Source: Pieris napi (taxonomy: Eukaryota > Arthropoda > Insecta > Lepidoptera > Pieridae). Taken from it: DNA of 64,000 nt. Positions 10,821 to 21,205 of this stretch are shown here, piece after piece (position 1 is the first letter of the stretch; every line of letters begins with the position of its first letter). Made by a program: the position numbers and the translations under genes. Location: contig NC_062240.1 in NCBI RefSeq assembly GCF_905475465.1, forward strand, positions 13,035,001-13,099,000, read 5' to 3'. Under the pieces are notes generated by a model that ran no database searches, had not been told where the DNA came from, and saw nothing but the letters and a program-made list of their open reading frames with translations.

Positions 10821-10832
10821 TGCTGGCTGTAT
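10821..10832. repeat. Target-site duplication, right copy
   Basis: TGCTGGCTGTAT directly follows the GTGAAGTGAAG tail of the LINE and matches 5276-5287 in all 12 bases. Confidence 0.85.
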
Positions 10833-11217
10833 GGTCTAAAGTCCTTTGCCATTAGGGCTTAGGCCTTAGGGATAAATTAATATCATCATCATGAATGATT
10901 GATTTTTAAGTAATTATGTGTAATTTATTAATAAAAATAATTTATCTTTAATGTATTACAAATTAGACATAAAATCTAACCATAAAAATTATCAGATTTC
11001 AATCAGAAATTTGTAGTCTAACTGAGAATTATAGTGTTATATAAAGTGTAGAGTGGACTATAATTCATTTAAAATTGAATAATTTAGACAGTTGAAATAG
11101 AAAATATAAAGTGGTACACTATCCACTTAAATAAGTATAGATATATTACATATGAAGTAATTTAAATAAATAACAGTTAATATAACAAAAGTGTGGTTAT
11201 AACTAATAACTGAGAAG
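10833..11217 (+). other. OSGEPL1 upstream region
   Basis: AT-rich, about 385 bp between the LINE target-site duplication and the OSGEPL1 start codon. It should contain the OSGEPL1 promoter and 5' UTR. No TATA or other clear core element was identified. Confidence 0.5.
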
Positions 11218-12468
11218 ATGCTCTCTAAATGTATTCTATGTCACAGATTCAACAGAATAAAACCTACATCTTTTAATCCTATGCATATTCCTTCTTATCG
11301 ATATGCTAACAACAACTTTATAGTTCTTGGTATTGAGACATCATGTGATGATACTGGCACTGCAATAATTGATAAAAAGGGAAATTTATTTGCTGAAACG
11401 CTATTGTCACAAAATGTTATACATCTCCGGTATGGTGGTGTTAATCCATTGATTGCCAGAGATCTGCATCGTGATAATATAGAAAGGGCAGTAAATGAAA
11501 CAGTTATGAAAGCAAAACTGCAATTTCAAGATATTGATGCCATTGCAGTAACCGTCAAGCCTGGTTTATTGTTTAGTTTGCAAATTGGTGTAAAATATGC
11601 TAAGTATTTATCAAAAATATATCACAAACCTTTAATACCTATACATCATATGGAAGCACATGCATTAGTGGCAAGGATGTATAACAATATAGATTTTCCT
11701 TTTCTCGCCTTGTTAATATCAGGTGGTCATTGTTTATTAACATGTGTAAGAGGTACAGATGATTTTCTTCTACTTGGGGATACTTTAGATAATGCTCCTG
11801 GTGAAGTACTTGATAAAGTAGCAAGAAGGATGAAACTAAGAAATATACCAGATTATTCTCAACTACCAGGTGGAAGGGCTGTGGAATTAGCAGCAGAGAA
11901 AGCCAAAACTTTTGAAGTATTTGAATTTCCTTTACCACTCCATAAACAAAGGGACTGTAATTTTAGTTTTAGTGGGTTAAAAGATGCATTTTCTAGACAT
12001 TTATATAAAAAAGAGTCTGAGCATAACATTAAAGGTGATGAAATTATTCCAGAAGTGAATGAATTGTGTGCTTCATTTCAATATGCTGTTGCAAAGCATA
12101 TTGTCCACAGGGCAGAGAGAGCTTTAAAGTTTTGTATATTACGTAATTATATTCCTGTAGATAACAGTACTTTAGTAGTGTCTGGAGGAGTTGCTTCAAA
12201 TAATTTCATTTTTAAATGTTTGCAATGTATGGGGAATGCAATGAAGTGTAATGTATTACGACCACCCCCCAAATTATGCACTGATAACGGAATTATGATT
12301 GCCTGGAATGGCATTGAGAAAATTAATAGTGGTTATCCTTTGACAGACATGGAATTAATAGATATTGATCCAATTGCACCTCTTGGTGTCAATGTCAAAG
12401 ATGAAGTAAGATATGATAATATTCATGTTAAGTCTACAAGATTAAAAAATATGTTTATATCAGCATAA
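11218..12468 (+). CDS. OSGEPL1: Mitochondrial tRNA N6-adenosine threonylcarbamoyltransferase (Qri7/OSGEPL1)
   Basis: This enzyme transfers the threonylcarbamoyl group to A37 of ANN-decoding tRNAs (t6A) in mitochondria. The gene is a single 416-residue exon, about the family's usual length (human about 414). The first ~33 residues lack acidic residues and are basic and hydroxyl-rich, fitting a mitochondrial presequence. Kae1/TsaD motifs follow: LGIETSCDDT (37-46), the metal-binding HHMEAH (H144, H148), LISGGHCLL, the SFSGLKDAF region, SGGVASN and a third metal ligand in CTDNGIMIAWNG (D356). The ATG at 11218 is the first one that includes the presequence. A polyadenylation signal AATAAA lies at 12517-12522. 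The gene converges on ATP synthase epsilon, with the two poly(A) signals only about 45 bp apart. Confidence 0.95.
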   Translation: MLSKCILCHRFNRIKPTSFNPMHIPSYRYANNNFIVLGIETSCDDTGTAIIDKKGNLFAETLLSQNVIHLRYGGVNPLIARDLHRDNIERAVNETVMKAKLQFQDIDAIAVTVKPGLLFSLQIGVKYAKYLSKIYHKPLIPIHHMEAHALVARMYNNIDFPFLALLISGGHCLLTCVRGTDDFLLLGDTLDNAPGEVLDKVARRMKLRNIPDYSQLPGGRAVELAAEKAKTFEVFEFPLPLHKQRDCNFSFSGLKDAFSRHLYKKESEHNIKGDEIIPEVNELCASFQYAVAKHIVHRAERALKFCILRNYIPVDNSTLVVSGGVASNNFIFKCLQCMGNAMKCNVLRPPPKLCTDNGIMIAWNGIEKINSGYPLTDMELIDIDPIAPLGVNVKDEVRYDNIHVKSTRLKNMFISA

Positions 12469-12516
12469 ATAATTTTTTTTAAATATTTTCTAATCTATAT
12501 GATATATTATATAAAG

Positions 12517-12522
12517 AATAAA
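12517..12522 (+). terminator. Polyadenylation signal of OSGEPL1
   Basis: AATAAA 49 bases after the OSGEPL1 stop codon. Confidence 0.6.
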
Positions 12523-12567
12523 ATTTTGGACAAATAAGTAGTGACCAATAACTTTAGTTTGAACAGA

Positions 12568-12573
12568 TTTATT
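12568..12573 (-). terminator. Polyadenylation signal of ATP synthase epsilon
   Basis: TTTATT on the plus strand reads AATAAA on the minus strand, 78 bases past the stop of the epsilon gene. It faces the OSGEPL1 signal. Confidence 0.6.
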
Positions 12574-12650
12574 CAACAGTACAGCATTACATTTGTAGCC
12601 ATGATTAAATAAGACTAAAATAATATTATTTTGTTGTAGCGATTTCCATT

Positions 12651-13679
12651 CTATTTAGGTGCTGCATTTTGTAGATCTGAAAAATAAATTAATTATAAAT
12701 CTTAAAGAAAATTAAAAAAAAAAAATTAGTCAAAACAAGTCTATTCTAACAGTGTTTTAGTCATCAGAACTCACAATGTTTTATTATTGTTCACAAAGTT
12801 GGACATTCTAATAATGACTAGATTAGGGTGGAATAATAAACTTTCTTGCATGCAATTTTCTTGTAGCATGAAATAAATTTTCATAGAAGGGCTTAGAATT
12901 AAGAATTTAGTAAAAAAAAACAGGAACAAACACCATGCTGTTTAAGTAAAAAATATCTGGACACACACAAGGTAAAATACCTAGACAGCCTAACTTACTG
13001 TTGCTATTTTAATCTTTTTCATCTGAAATATTTTATAAAGGGTATTTTAGATAGCTCATATACTCTTATGAATAACCTTAAAAGTAATAATTGTTCAAGA
13101 ACGTTTGGCCTAGTAACTAGCTTATAAGGTATCGTAAACATCATTTCAAATTGGAATGCCTTAGACAAATTCCAATGACTTGCGTGTCAAGCACAAGGCT
13201 TCTACTTGCCTCTAACTAAAAACATAAGACAAATATAGATGTCACAGGCCAAAACCTAAAAAGGTAAGGCACCATAGATGTACCTTGTTCTTTTATAATT
13301 GTTAGATTAAATAATTAGAGTTTACACAACAGATGTGTAAATCCTGATTAAGTTTCTTCAGAAAACGCATCATTAATGGCGATTATTTCAATTTTGTATT
13401 GGCACAATACGTTTAAATAGTTTTCTTCCAATAAACTTACGCGCAGGCTTTCCATTAGCCCAAGGTGTGATTCGAACATGAGACTCATCACGGCGGATGG
13501 CTTCGGTTTTGAGCTGTGGTTTTAAAGATCGTCTCAGTATATTAGCGGCAATGTTAGAGTAGTTTATGTAACTGAAAAAAAAAAAATTACAATCGTAATA
13601 TAATAGTAATATTAACCTATTTAATATTTATAAATAATTATAGCACTTACTTTAATCCCGCTTGCCTCCAGGCACTCAT
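12651..13679 (-). CDS. ATPsynE: ATP synthase subunit epsilon, mitochondrial
   Basis: A small subunit of the F1 central stalk of mitochondrial ATP synthase. Three coding exons: 13679-13651, 13571-13441 and 12676-12651, with phases 2 and 1 at the junctions, giving 61 residues. The start MSAWRQAGLNYINYSNIA and the block RRDESHVRITPWANGKPA are diagnostic of the family. The gene is too short and too split to show as a long ORF. Exon 2 ends inside the last conserved block (GKPA). Exon 3 then adds HLQNAAPK and a stop, a tail longer than the usual few residues. The third exon's acceptor (TTTTTCAG) is good, but this tail is not conserved enough to confirm by eye. The alternative is read-through of the exon 2 donor. 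The ATG is 602 bp from that of TRABD on the other strand, so they may share a promoter. Confidence 0.9.
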
Positions 13680-14281
13680 TTTAAGCTTTCTATTTACGCA
13701 GGTAAAATGAAAAAGTACAGTGGAAAACTGATAATGTGACCTGAAAACTTGAGAAAATTGAATTTAGAATTCTCAGTGTGATGTAACAATTTCTCATAGA
13801 TAAAGATAAACCGAACACTAGTAAGTAGTAGATAACTTGGCACCAAGAGATTCCACCTTTTTGGAGAATGACAGTTAACAAACTACACTTTTCATTTTTG
13901 ACAGCTACTAGTCTGTGCAAAAGATGTGAAACGTCGACGGCTGATAAATCTGTTTTCTTTTGCGCAAATAACAAAAAAGAGGTAATCAATTAATTTAAAT
14001 TTGAATCTAAGAATGTTTCAGATCAATGCTTGAATTTCTTATTTTGGATTACATTATTTAAAAGGAATATACATATACTTGGTCCTACATTATTTACAAG
14101 CAGATTGGCTTTAGTTCTCTCATGATTACTCTCTTTAAAATCTACCAGTAGGTATCTTATAAAAAGAGTAGTAACTTGTTAGTTTTCTTTTTGGTTTTTC
14201 AACTTCAAGAACTAATCATTCGTAGCTTAGCACAAACAACATTTTAATAAATACGTACTACTTATTTCAGATACTTATACA
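13680..14281. promoter_or_regulatory. Candidate bidirectional promoter, ATPsynE / TRABD-1
   Basis: The two genes are divergent and their start codons are 602 bp apart. The TRABD ATG lies in an exon with an acceptor at 14269-14270 (ATTTCAG), so a non-coding TRABD exon and both start sites must lie in this interval. No TATA box stands out. Inferred from geometry only. Confidence 0.45.
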
Positions 14282-17200
14282 ATGGAACCAAATAGTGAAA
14301 GGGACTTACTAATAAACCAAACACAAAAAGGAGTTGGAGTAAAATGTGATATTGTCAATGAATGTCAGATGTTTTTGAAAGCAGAAGAAGGCGGAGGTGA
14401 TGCACATTCAATAATGCATGACCCTACTTCAGCAACTGATAAAAGTATATAGTTCTTTTATTTAGTTTATAACCTTAAATATTGTTAATAATAATATATG
14501 TTGTTACTGTAACAAGTCCAGTTTTAGTCATAATGAAGAATTAATATGTAGGTATCATCTAATTTAAATCATACATTGCATATGTCACTAAATTTGTTAT
14601 AACTAAAATTATGTAAAGTTTTTGCTTGGAATGCATTGCTGCTCCTACATGCTTCTTCTCTAGAAATCTTCCAAGTATCATACCATCCCTATATTTGGTT
14701 GTTATTTTAACCTATCAAATGCAAGGTGTTAGATGGTTTTTTTTTAATTTTGAAAAATCATGTTTAAATTTTGAGAGTTTGTAAACACAATTTTCCAATC
14801 CTACATAATATGGCAAAATACATATATTAATATAACATAACAGATTTTACAATTTTCTGGACATTACTTTAGATTTAATATAATGTGAATTTTTTTTAAA
14901 TTTGACTCTTTTACTCTGTATGCAATGAGAAAATATCTTAGATTTTTAATTTGCAAATATTATATTTATATATATAAAGCCTTTAGTCAGGTCGGAATAT
15001 CAAAATATTAGCTGAACAATAATATTATATTAATATATTTATAAATAAAAGTTTATAATCTTGCCTCTCATATTACAACAACATAATATATGGGACCTAT
15101 AACTCACTGATAAATATATATTATGAGCCAGTCTTACATAAAACATAAGAGGATTATGTTAGTATATGTACTCTGTATGGCTTCTTGACCACCTTGGATT
15201 TTGTCAGTGTTGATTCATCTTTTGTATGAGTCTTTTAAAAAATGGTTTTTAAAAGGAGAAATGGTAGAAAAAAAAGTAATAAGAATTTTTCGACTTTTTT
15301 TACATCTTTAATTTATGTGGTGTTTTTAAGTGATTTTATTGTTTAAGGTAAAAATAATTTTGTTCCTGTTCCTCAGCAAGATGTAAAGGAGTTTTCATCT
15401 GAAGAAACATTAGCTGAATCAAACACAGATAATGAAGGTGATGTCATTTATTAATTGTACGGAGCACTTCCTTACGGGTTCAAAAAACTTGAATTTCCTA
15501 CAAAACACTCCAGAATTAGCACTATATAGTTTTTGTGATAGAAATTTCTCTAATTTTACTAATCTTTTATTGGAGTATATTTATAATATTACTCCTTTTA
15601 TAAAATAAAGTTCCATACTGCTTCTATTTGTAATTTCACAAATACAATGAGGTATGGGGAGTTATTAGTAAAAATATTTATCAAAGTTCACAGGTCACAG
15701 TTAGTTACCAGTGCAGAGCCATAGCAGGTTGAAAGTTAATGAATAATTCACCACAGCTGTTGGTTTTACACTGAAGTATTGTGTCTCAATTGTCTATACA
15801 TTGTCTAAAATATTATTTAAGATTTAAAAATTATAAACAATTAGTTCTTTAACTAAATTATTTATTTTACTGCAGGTACTAGTAGTAGACAGTCATTAAA
15901 CGAAAGTGTCCAAGCGCAGCATGGTTCAATTAACACTGAGTCACCGGACTTTAAGGAGGAAGGCTTGCCAAATACGGTCACCGTATTGGATGCTCCAAAT
16001 GGTGGTAAAGTGTATCTGGTTGGCACGGCTCATTTCAGTATACAGTCCCAGGAAGATGTATCAAGGGTAAGGTTGTTCATAACTGCTGAAAATACATTTT
16101 TAAAAGGCCAGCAATGCACTTGCAAGCTTTCAGGCATCGTGAGTGTCACTTAACATCAGGTGTGCCTCATACCTGTTTGTCCTCCATCCTATAAAGAAAA
16201 GTATGTGCGTACAAAGTACACATGTCAGAAGTGAAACTTCTTTGTAAATTAATTATTGAGTATTTAAGCTGCCCAAATCCCATAATTTAATTTTGCCAGT
16301 CTTTCTATAATAATGAATGATACTAAGGCTAATTAAAAACATGAAAAAAAATTAGTTGTTGTTATACAGTATATAGAAATACCAACATAAACATGGTAAC
16401 AATTACCAAATAATATAACAAATTCATTATTATAATAAGTGCTAACTTACATCCACATTTTCTAAAATAGCCAACAGGGTCTTAGCAAAAAAAGGCTTGG
16501 TTCTGTGCCCTTTTTAAAATACAAAACCAAAAAAAATATGGTAATTTAGTTACTTAATAAAATAATAATGATATTGATATGTATTAAAAACACCATCGGT
16601 GTTCAAGTATGAATAATTGCACCACGATATTATACCATCACATTAAAGAAAAAAATTCGATAAAAAAAAAATTACGGAACGTAAAAAAAAAATCGTGACG
16701 TTCCGTAAAAATTTTACCCTCTTGCGCCTAAAGAAGTTTCACTTCAAAAACTTGTAGCTTCAGTCTTATGTTGGTATGTCACCTTAATCTGGAGTAATTA
16801 AATATTGCAGGTGATACAAGAAGTCTCACCACACATAGTGATGGTGGAGTTATGCGAGCAAAGGACCAGTATATTATTACTCGACGAGGAAGTTATTTTA
16901 AGGGAAGCTAAAAACATTAATATTAAGAAGATTAGGTATGTTTAGTTATTTATATTATTATTAACCCACTATTTTGATAAGCTATGAATATTTAAATATT
17001 TACGTAGAAATTGAAGTTTGTTATTAGATAGATGCTTTGGTTCAAAAGGAGGAAAAACAATAAATGCCAAGCTATGAGTTGCTTTTTACGAAATCGGTGC
17101 AAAACTTTCAAATCCATACAATATTAGTGTATACATATGGAAATAATAATTAATTAATTTTAGGGCAACAATGGCTCAAAACGGAGTTTTTAATGGGTTA

Positions 17201-20200
17201 ATGTATATATTACTGCTGAATATGTCGGCCCACATCACCAGGGAGCTAGGCATGGCTCCAGGTGGGGAATTCAGAAGGGCTATGGCAGAGGTGAGATATT
17301 TTAACAGTCAGTTCATAATATATATAGCATACATAAAATGAGTTCACAATTGTTTGGTAATAAGTAATTTGGTTGGATATAATGTATTTCCTACATTAGA
17401 GAGAGAGAGAGAGAGAGAGATACGATCCAACTGTTTAAAAACAGCGTCATTCTCCTTCCTCAAAGGCTGGCAACGCACCCACTAATATGGGTGGCCATGG
17501 ACTGCTATAACTGCCCTTTGGGCGTCCCATATGCTCGTTTGCCCTATGCTATAAGTAACTTATTACGTGGGTGGGATGTGTAATACCCACAATTAACTTT
17601 TTTTTTAATACATTAAGTAGCATATAGTCTTGGCAGGTAGGGCTTTGATACTAGGCTGGAGTAGTCGTACGCAGTGATGTATTGGTAAAATAAGAAGAAA
17701 GGGAATGCATAGTGGGAGCAAAAAAGTCCTATTTTCAACAATTTTTTTTCCATGTAGTTTTTTTTTCTTATCCTTACTAAACAAAATATTAATAAACACA
17801 AAAAAAGATGAAAATTACAAAGATATTATTGTTGTGTAGCACACTTATACCCCCCTTAACTCCCAATCGTTCCGGTTCTGAAAAACTAAAGGAACGTCGT
17901 TCCACCGCGTTCCCCTCCCAATACACCACTGGTCGTACGCCAAATAATACTATATTAAAATCCTATCTATATATCCACGATGATAATCTAGTTATTAGAT
18001 TCTAATACGTGCCAAGGTACCGAGGGTGTGTATTGATTATTTCTTTAAATAGGAGAGAGTTTTATTTACATAAAGAAGGAAAGGTCGCAGTCGTAGAGCT
18101 GACAGTGCTGCCAGAGTAAGAGACCTTTATAAATTCCAGGCGAAGAAGATCCAGAACTGCATCGTGCAATTGGGAGACCGGGCCATCGACATCACCTTGC
18201 ATAGAGCCATCGCTTCACTTTCTTGGGGACAGACTTTCCGTTTCATATGGCATCTGCTGACGTACAATCAGAGTATAAGGTATTTACCGCTATAAGTATG
18301 TAGACATTATATACTTTAAATTTAAATAAATAAGTTGTATGCTGCAATTCAAAGTAAATTATTAAATAGAAATTTAATATCTGATGATTGTAACTATTGT
18401 AATTCAGCTATATCAGAAAGCAATTTATAAGGTTATATAAAAAATTATACGTACGTGTACGTACAAGTGACGTCACAGGCAAAAGACGTTCACTATTAAA
18501 GTATGTAAACTTGAATAATCGTCGTTCCACAACTGAGCGTGTTAAGGCAGCTTTTGTCGTGCCCCACCACTATGTGGAACCAGTTTCCCACTGAAGTATT
18601 TCCGAACCGATTCCACTTAAGGTCCTACAAGAAAAGAACGTCCCAGTTCTTATAGGGCCTGCAACGCACTTGCGAGCCTTCTGGCAATGTGAGTATCCAT
18701 GGGCGACGAACTTACTTATCCCATGTTTGTTTATATCTGTTTTAGTAAGTGTGAAATTAGAGAACATTATTTAATAATGGTATTAATCGAACACTCAATA
18801 CATTTTCAATTTCCATCAAAAATAATTAAAAAAAAATAATTAGTAACAGGGGGCAAACAGGAGGCTCATTTGATGTTAAGTGATACCGCCGCCCATGGAT
18901 GCTTCCATTGCCAGAAGGCTCGCAAGTGCGTTGCCGGCCTTTTAAGATTTGGGTACTTTTTTTTTAAAGAAACTAGTTCACATTCTTACCCTGATTCATG
19001 CGAGTTCTTCGCCGTGTTAATTACTATATTACGGACCTCCTTTCAGTTTGGAAGAAGTAGAGAAATGTAAGCAAAAAAAGATGCTAGAGGATATGCTGGA
19101 AGAGATGTCCGACGAGTTTCCGGCTCTGAAGAGGGTGTTCGTGGTCGAGAGGGACATGTACCTCTGCCATTCGCTACAGGTCGCCGCGCTGCAGATACGT
19201 GAGTGGCGGACATATTTCTGACATTTGTTACGGTTTTCTAAAGGTCTTAGGGCCGATTTACATTATCTTAGTGTTTAGGAGAGTATTTTAGTACAAGTTG
19301 AAAGGCAAGTTCTTTAGTGCTTTAGTGCGTTGCGAGTGAACGTTTACATTTCTTCCAGTAGAGTATCATTACAGCGCCACAAATCACAATGAACGCGCAA
19401 CGACGTCGGCAAATACGCTCTATTCTACGCAAAATACTAACTGTAGTTATGGAACAAATAGAAGACGAGATTTTATTCGAAATAAATAAACTAAATATGA
19501 ATAATAAATAAAATAGCTTCTTTTAAGGCAGTGTATGCCGAATGCCTAGCCTGTTTGTTTTTGTATAAATTGTTTTTAACGTTCCACAAACATTCGTGAA
19601 CAACATATTCAGACACAAATTTGATAGTTCTATCTTCCGACCATTTAGCCATCTTTAAAAATAAAAAAACACGCAAGCGTTTTACGGCACTTCTGCACTC
19701 TCCTAAAGATTTTACTAAATTACGTGTTTACACACAACGAGGGAAGATCTCGGGGGGTGCGCGGGCGCGGGAGGGGTATCACTTGAAACAAAAATAAAAA
19801 GCGATTCTATTTTGATTCAACTTGAAAGTCAAGTAGAACCGTACTAAAGCAAGTAGCGTTTACATGTTTCAACTAAAGTACTATCCTAAAGCACTCTACT
19901 AAACACTAAGATAATGTAAATCGGCCTTTAAATTATAATGGCGATTTTTAAAAATATTTCGTTAATGGCTATCGTGTAGGTCGTGAGCCATGCCGCATTG
20001 TGGGCGTGGTGGGCATAGGGCACATGGCGGGCATCGTGGAGCATTGGGGCAAGATCACTTCGGAAGACATCGCTCCGTTGCTCATGTGAGTTTGTAGTAT
20101 GTTTAGTAGAACAAAAACTTATTAAGAGAACTCCACATTGTATGAACATAAATACAATTCAGCTTCTTCAACTTACATTATTGCTTTGACTGCCAGAATT

Positions 20201-21205
20201 AATAACTTATTAAAACAAATAATAATAGCGTCAGTCACGTGACACAAAACGGGGACGAAATAATAATAAATGGTTTATTTGCAGAGAAAGTGGTACATTC
20301 AGAATGATTAATTATAAAAAAATGCACAATCAGGTATATAAATTGGCTAATGTCACATTAATTATCATGATGTTATATTTATAACTGTTGACAAATTGTT
20401 TTTTTCTAAATACTCTCCCATTAAAGGCACCTTGCCTTTAAACATTTAATCACGATCCCCTTGAAGGCATTACACGGCAGTGATCTATAACTTCTTGGAA
20501 TGTGATTAGATAGTTTGATACCCATGGCGTAACATTTTTTGAATACATCGTGGTGCAACACGCAGTCACCCACAGCCGTGTCGGATCCCTCGATAGATAC
20601 AGGAAGGTATCTAATGATGTCTTCAACTGTCTAATTCTAATACTATCTTTATTTCAGTGAGTTCCATTTAATGTAAAAATTATACTTGACGTTTGTTTAC
20701 GTGTAGCATAAAACGTCTTCAGGGTTGGGGAGCGTTCAAGTATTACGTCACGCAATTTTTGGAGATTATTGACACCCCCCCCCCCCCATGTAACGCGCCG
20801 TAACGTTTTTCTGTACCCAAGTATAGTAAAACGTTTCGTGACCACCTAGTGACTCTTTATACCTAAAAGTTTCCATTATGTGGTGTAAAGTACTGGAAAG
20901 TCGAAAATAATATTAAAAATATCGCGTTATTCAATCCCCGCCCCAAAATTCGTTACGTAATACTTGAAAGCTCCTTTGGTTAACGCCATCTTTGGAGCAG
21001 GGCTTTGGCGTGTTATAGAAATTACGTAGTCACTATTAAATCTGACATGGTTTGAAAAGCTTCTAAAGATATTTGGACCGATTGTTGCAGCATCCCCCCT
21101 CCGTCCCTTTCCACCCGTGTCCTGCGCGTGACCGTTCGAGCGGCGTGCGTGGGCGCATTGATCTACGCCGGGTACAAGCTTATACCGCGGCGTTGGCTGC
21201 CTTGA
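14282..21205 (+). CDS. TRABD: TraB domain-containing protein, membrane-anchored copy
   Basis: Member of the TraB/PrgY/TIKI superfamily. Animal TRABD is associated with mitochondria and its activity is unsettled. Nine coding exons: 14282-14444, 15348-15437, 15876-16066, 16811-16935, 17164-17290, 18140-18279, 19047-19198, 19980-20085 and 21091-21205. All junctions keep phase, giving 402 residues. The first ~118 residues are acidic and low in complexity. The TraB domain runs from LPNTVTVLDAPNGGKVYLVG to residue ~365, with the two family GX2H motifs (GTAH, 134-137; GIGH, 341-344), a conserved Glu in MVELCEQR (E161) and GGEFRRA (223-229). Residues of about 375-393 form a single C-terminal hydrophobic segment, followed by the basic KLIPRRW tail, as in tail-anchored proteins. 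Introns hold LINE tails, a Harbinger-like element and a poly-C MITE. Exons 1-2 are the least certain because they are not conserved. Confidence 0.9.
16080..16200 (+). repeat. LINE 3'-end fragment in TRABD intron 3
   Basis: AAAAGGCCAGCAATGCACTT, then a stretch ending in ACATCAGGTG and CCTGTTTGTCC, followed by CCTATAAA. This resembles the degenerate 3' tail of a common lepidopteran LINE family also seen at 18.5, 18.85 and 28.2 kb. Confidence 0.5.
17399..17420. repeat. (GA)n microsatellite
   Basis: An uninterrupted run of about 11 AG dinucleotides in TRABD intron 5. Confidence 0.9.
17440..17565 (+). repeat. Lepidopteran LINE/SINE tail fragment in TRABD intron 5
   Basis: Contains GGCTGGCAACGCACCCAC, GGTGGCCATGGACTGC and CATATGCTCGTTTGCCC, a pattern typical of lepidopteran retroelement 3' ends. 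No ORF. Confidence 0.45.
18500..18730 (+). repeat. Jockey/CR1-like LINE 3' fragment, sense, TRABD intron 6
   Basis: Contains CGTCGTTCCACAACTGAGCG, CCACCACTATGTGGAACCAG and TTTCCGAACCGATTCCACTT, then GCAACGCACTTGCGAGCC. The same sequences occur at 59190-59280 (in frame with a reverse transcriptase C-terminal region) and 28105-28180. Confidence 0.7.
18840..18960 (-). repeat. LINE 3' tail, antisense, TRABD intron 6
   Basis: GGGGCAAACAGGAGGCTCAT, then GATGTTAAGTGATACCGCCG and GCTCGCAAGTGCGTTGCCGG. This is the antisense of the LINE tail found in sense at 18620-18700. The two lie head-on within 150 bp. Confidence 0.6.
19250..19927 (-). mobile_element. Non-autonomous PIF/Harbinger-like element, TRABD intron 7
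   Basis: 678 bp with terminal inverted repeats. The left end reads GGGCCGATTTACATTATCTT and the reverse complement of the right end reads AGGCCGATTTACATTATCTT. Similarity continues for about 30 bases. It is flanked by TTA at 19247-19249 and 19928-19930, the 3-bp TWA duplication typical of PIF/Harbinger elements. It carries a short minus-strand MADF-like ORF but no transposase. Its right end is only 52 bp before exon 8. Confidence 0.75.
19491..19652 (-). CDS. Truncated MADF-like ORF inside the Harbinger-like element
   Basis: Starts MAKWSEDRTIKFVSEY and continues to ECLWNVKNNLYKNKQ and RHSAYTALKEAI before a stop after about 53 residues. The pattern of an acidic/hydrophobic helix, ECLWN, then YKN and R fits the first half of a MADF DNA-binding domain, a fold encoded by the second gene of PIF/Harbinger transposons. 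It lacks the rest of the protein, so it is probably a remnant of the parent's accessory gene. I start at the internal Met (19652) rather than the upstream one at 19676. Confidence 0.5.
   Translation of the reverse strand: MAKWSEDRTIKFVSEYVVHECLWNVKNNLYKNKQARHSAYTALKEAILFIIHI
20728..20975 (+). mobile_element. Poly-C MITE, copy 1 (TRABD intron 8)
   Basis: About 248 bp. The left end is GGGAGCGTTCAAGTATTACG and the right end is the degenerate inverse ACGTAATACTTGAAAGCTCC. The body contains 13 consecutive Cs, GTAACGCGCCGTAACG and TGTGGTGTAAAGTACTGGAA. It is closely related to copies at 21946-22220 (same orientation) and 34895-35186 (opposite). Confidence 0.8.

Noticed and set aside
12677..13440. 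Additional gene between OSGEPL1 and ATPsynE exon 2
   Set aside because: Phase and splice sites make this the second intron of ATPsynE. No conserved ORF is present.
13690..13989. 99-residue minus-strand ORF upstream of ATPsynE
   Set aside because: It has no recognisable family features and lies in the promoter/5' UTR interval between two confirmed genes.
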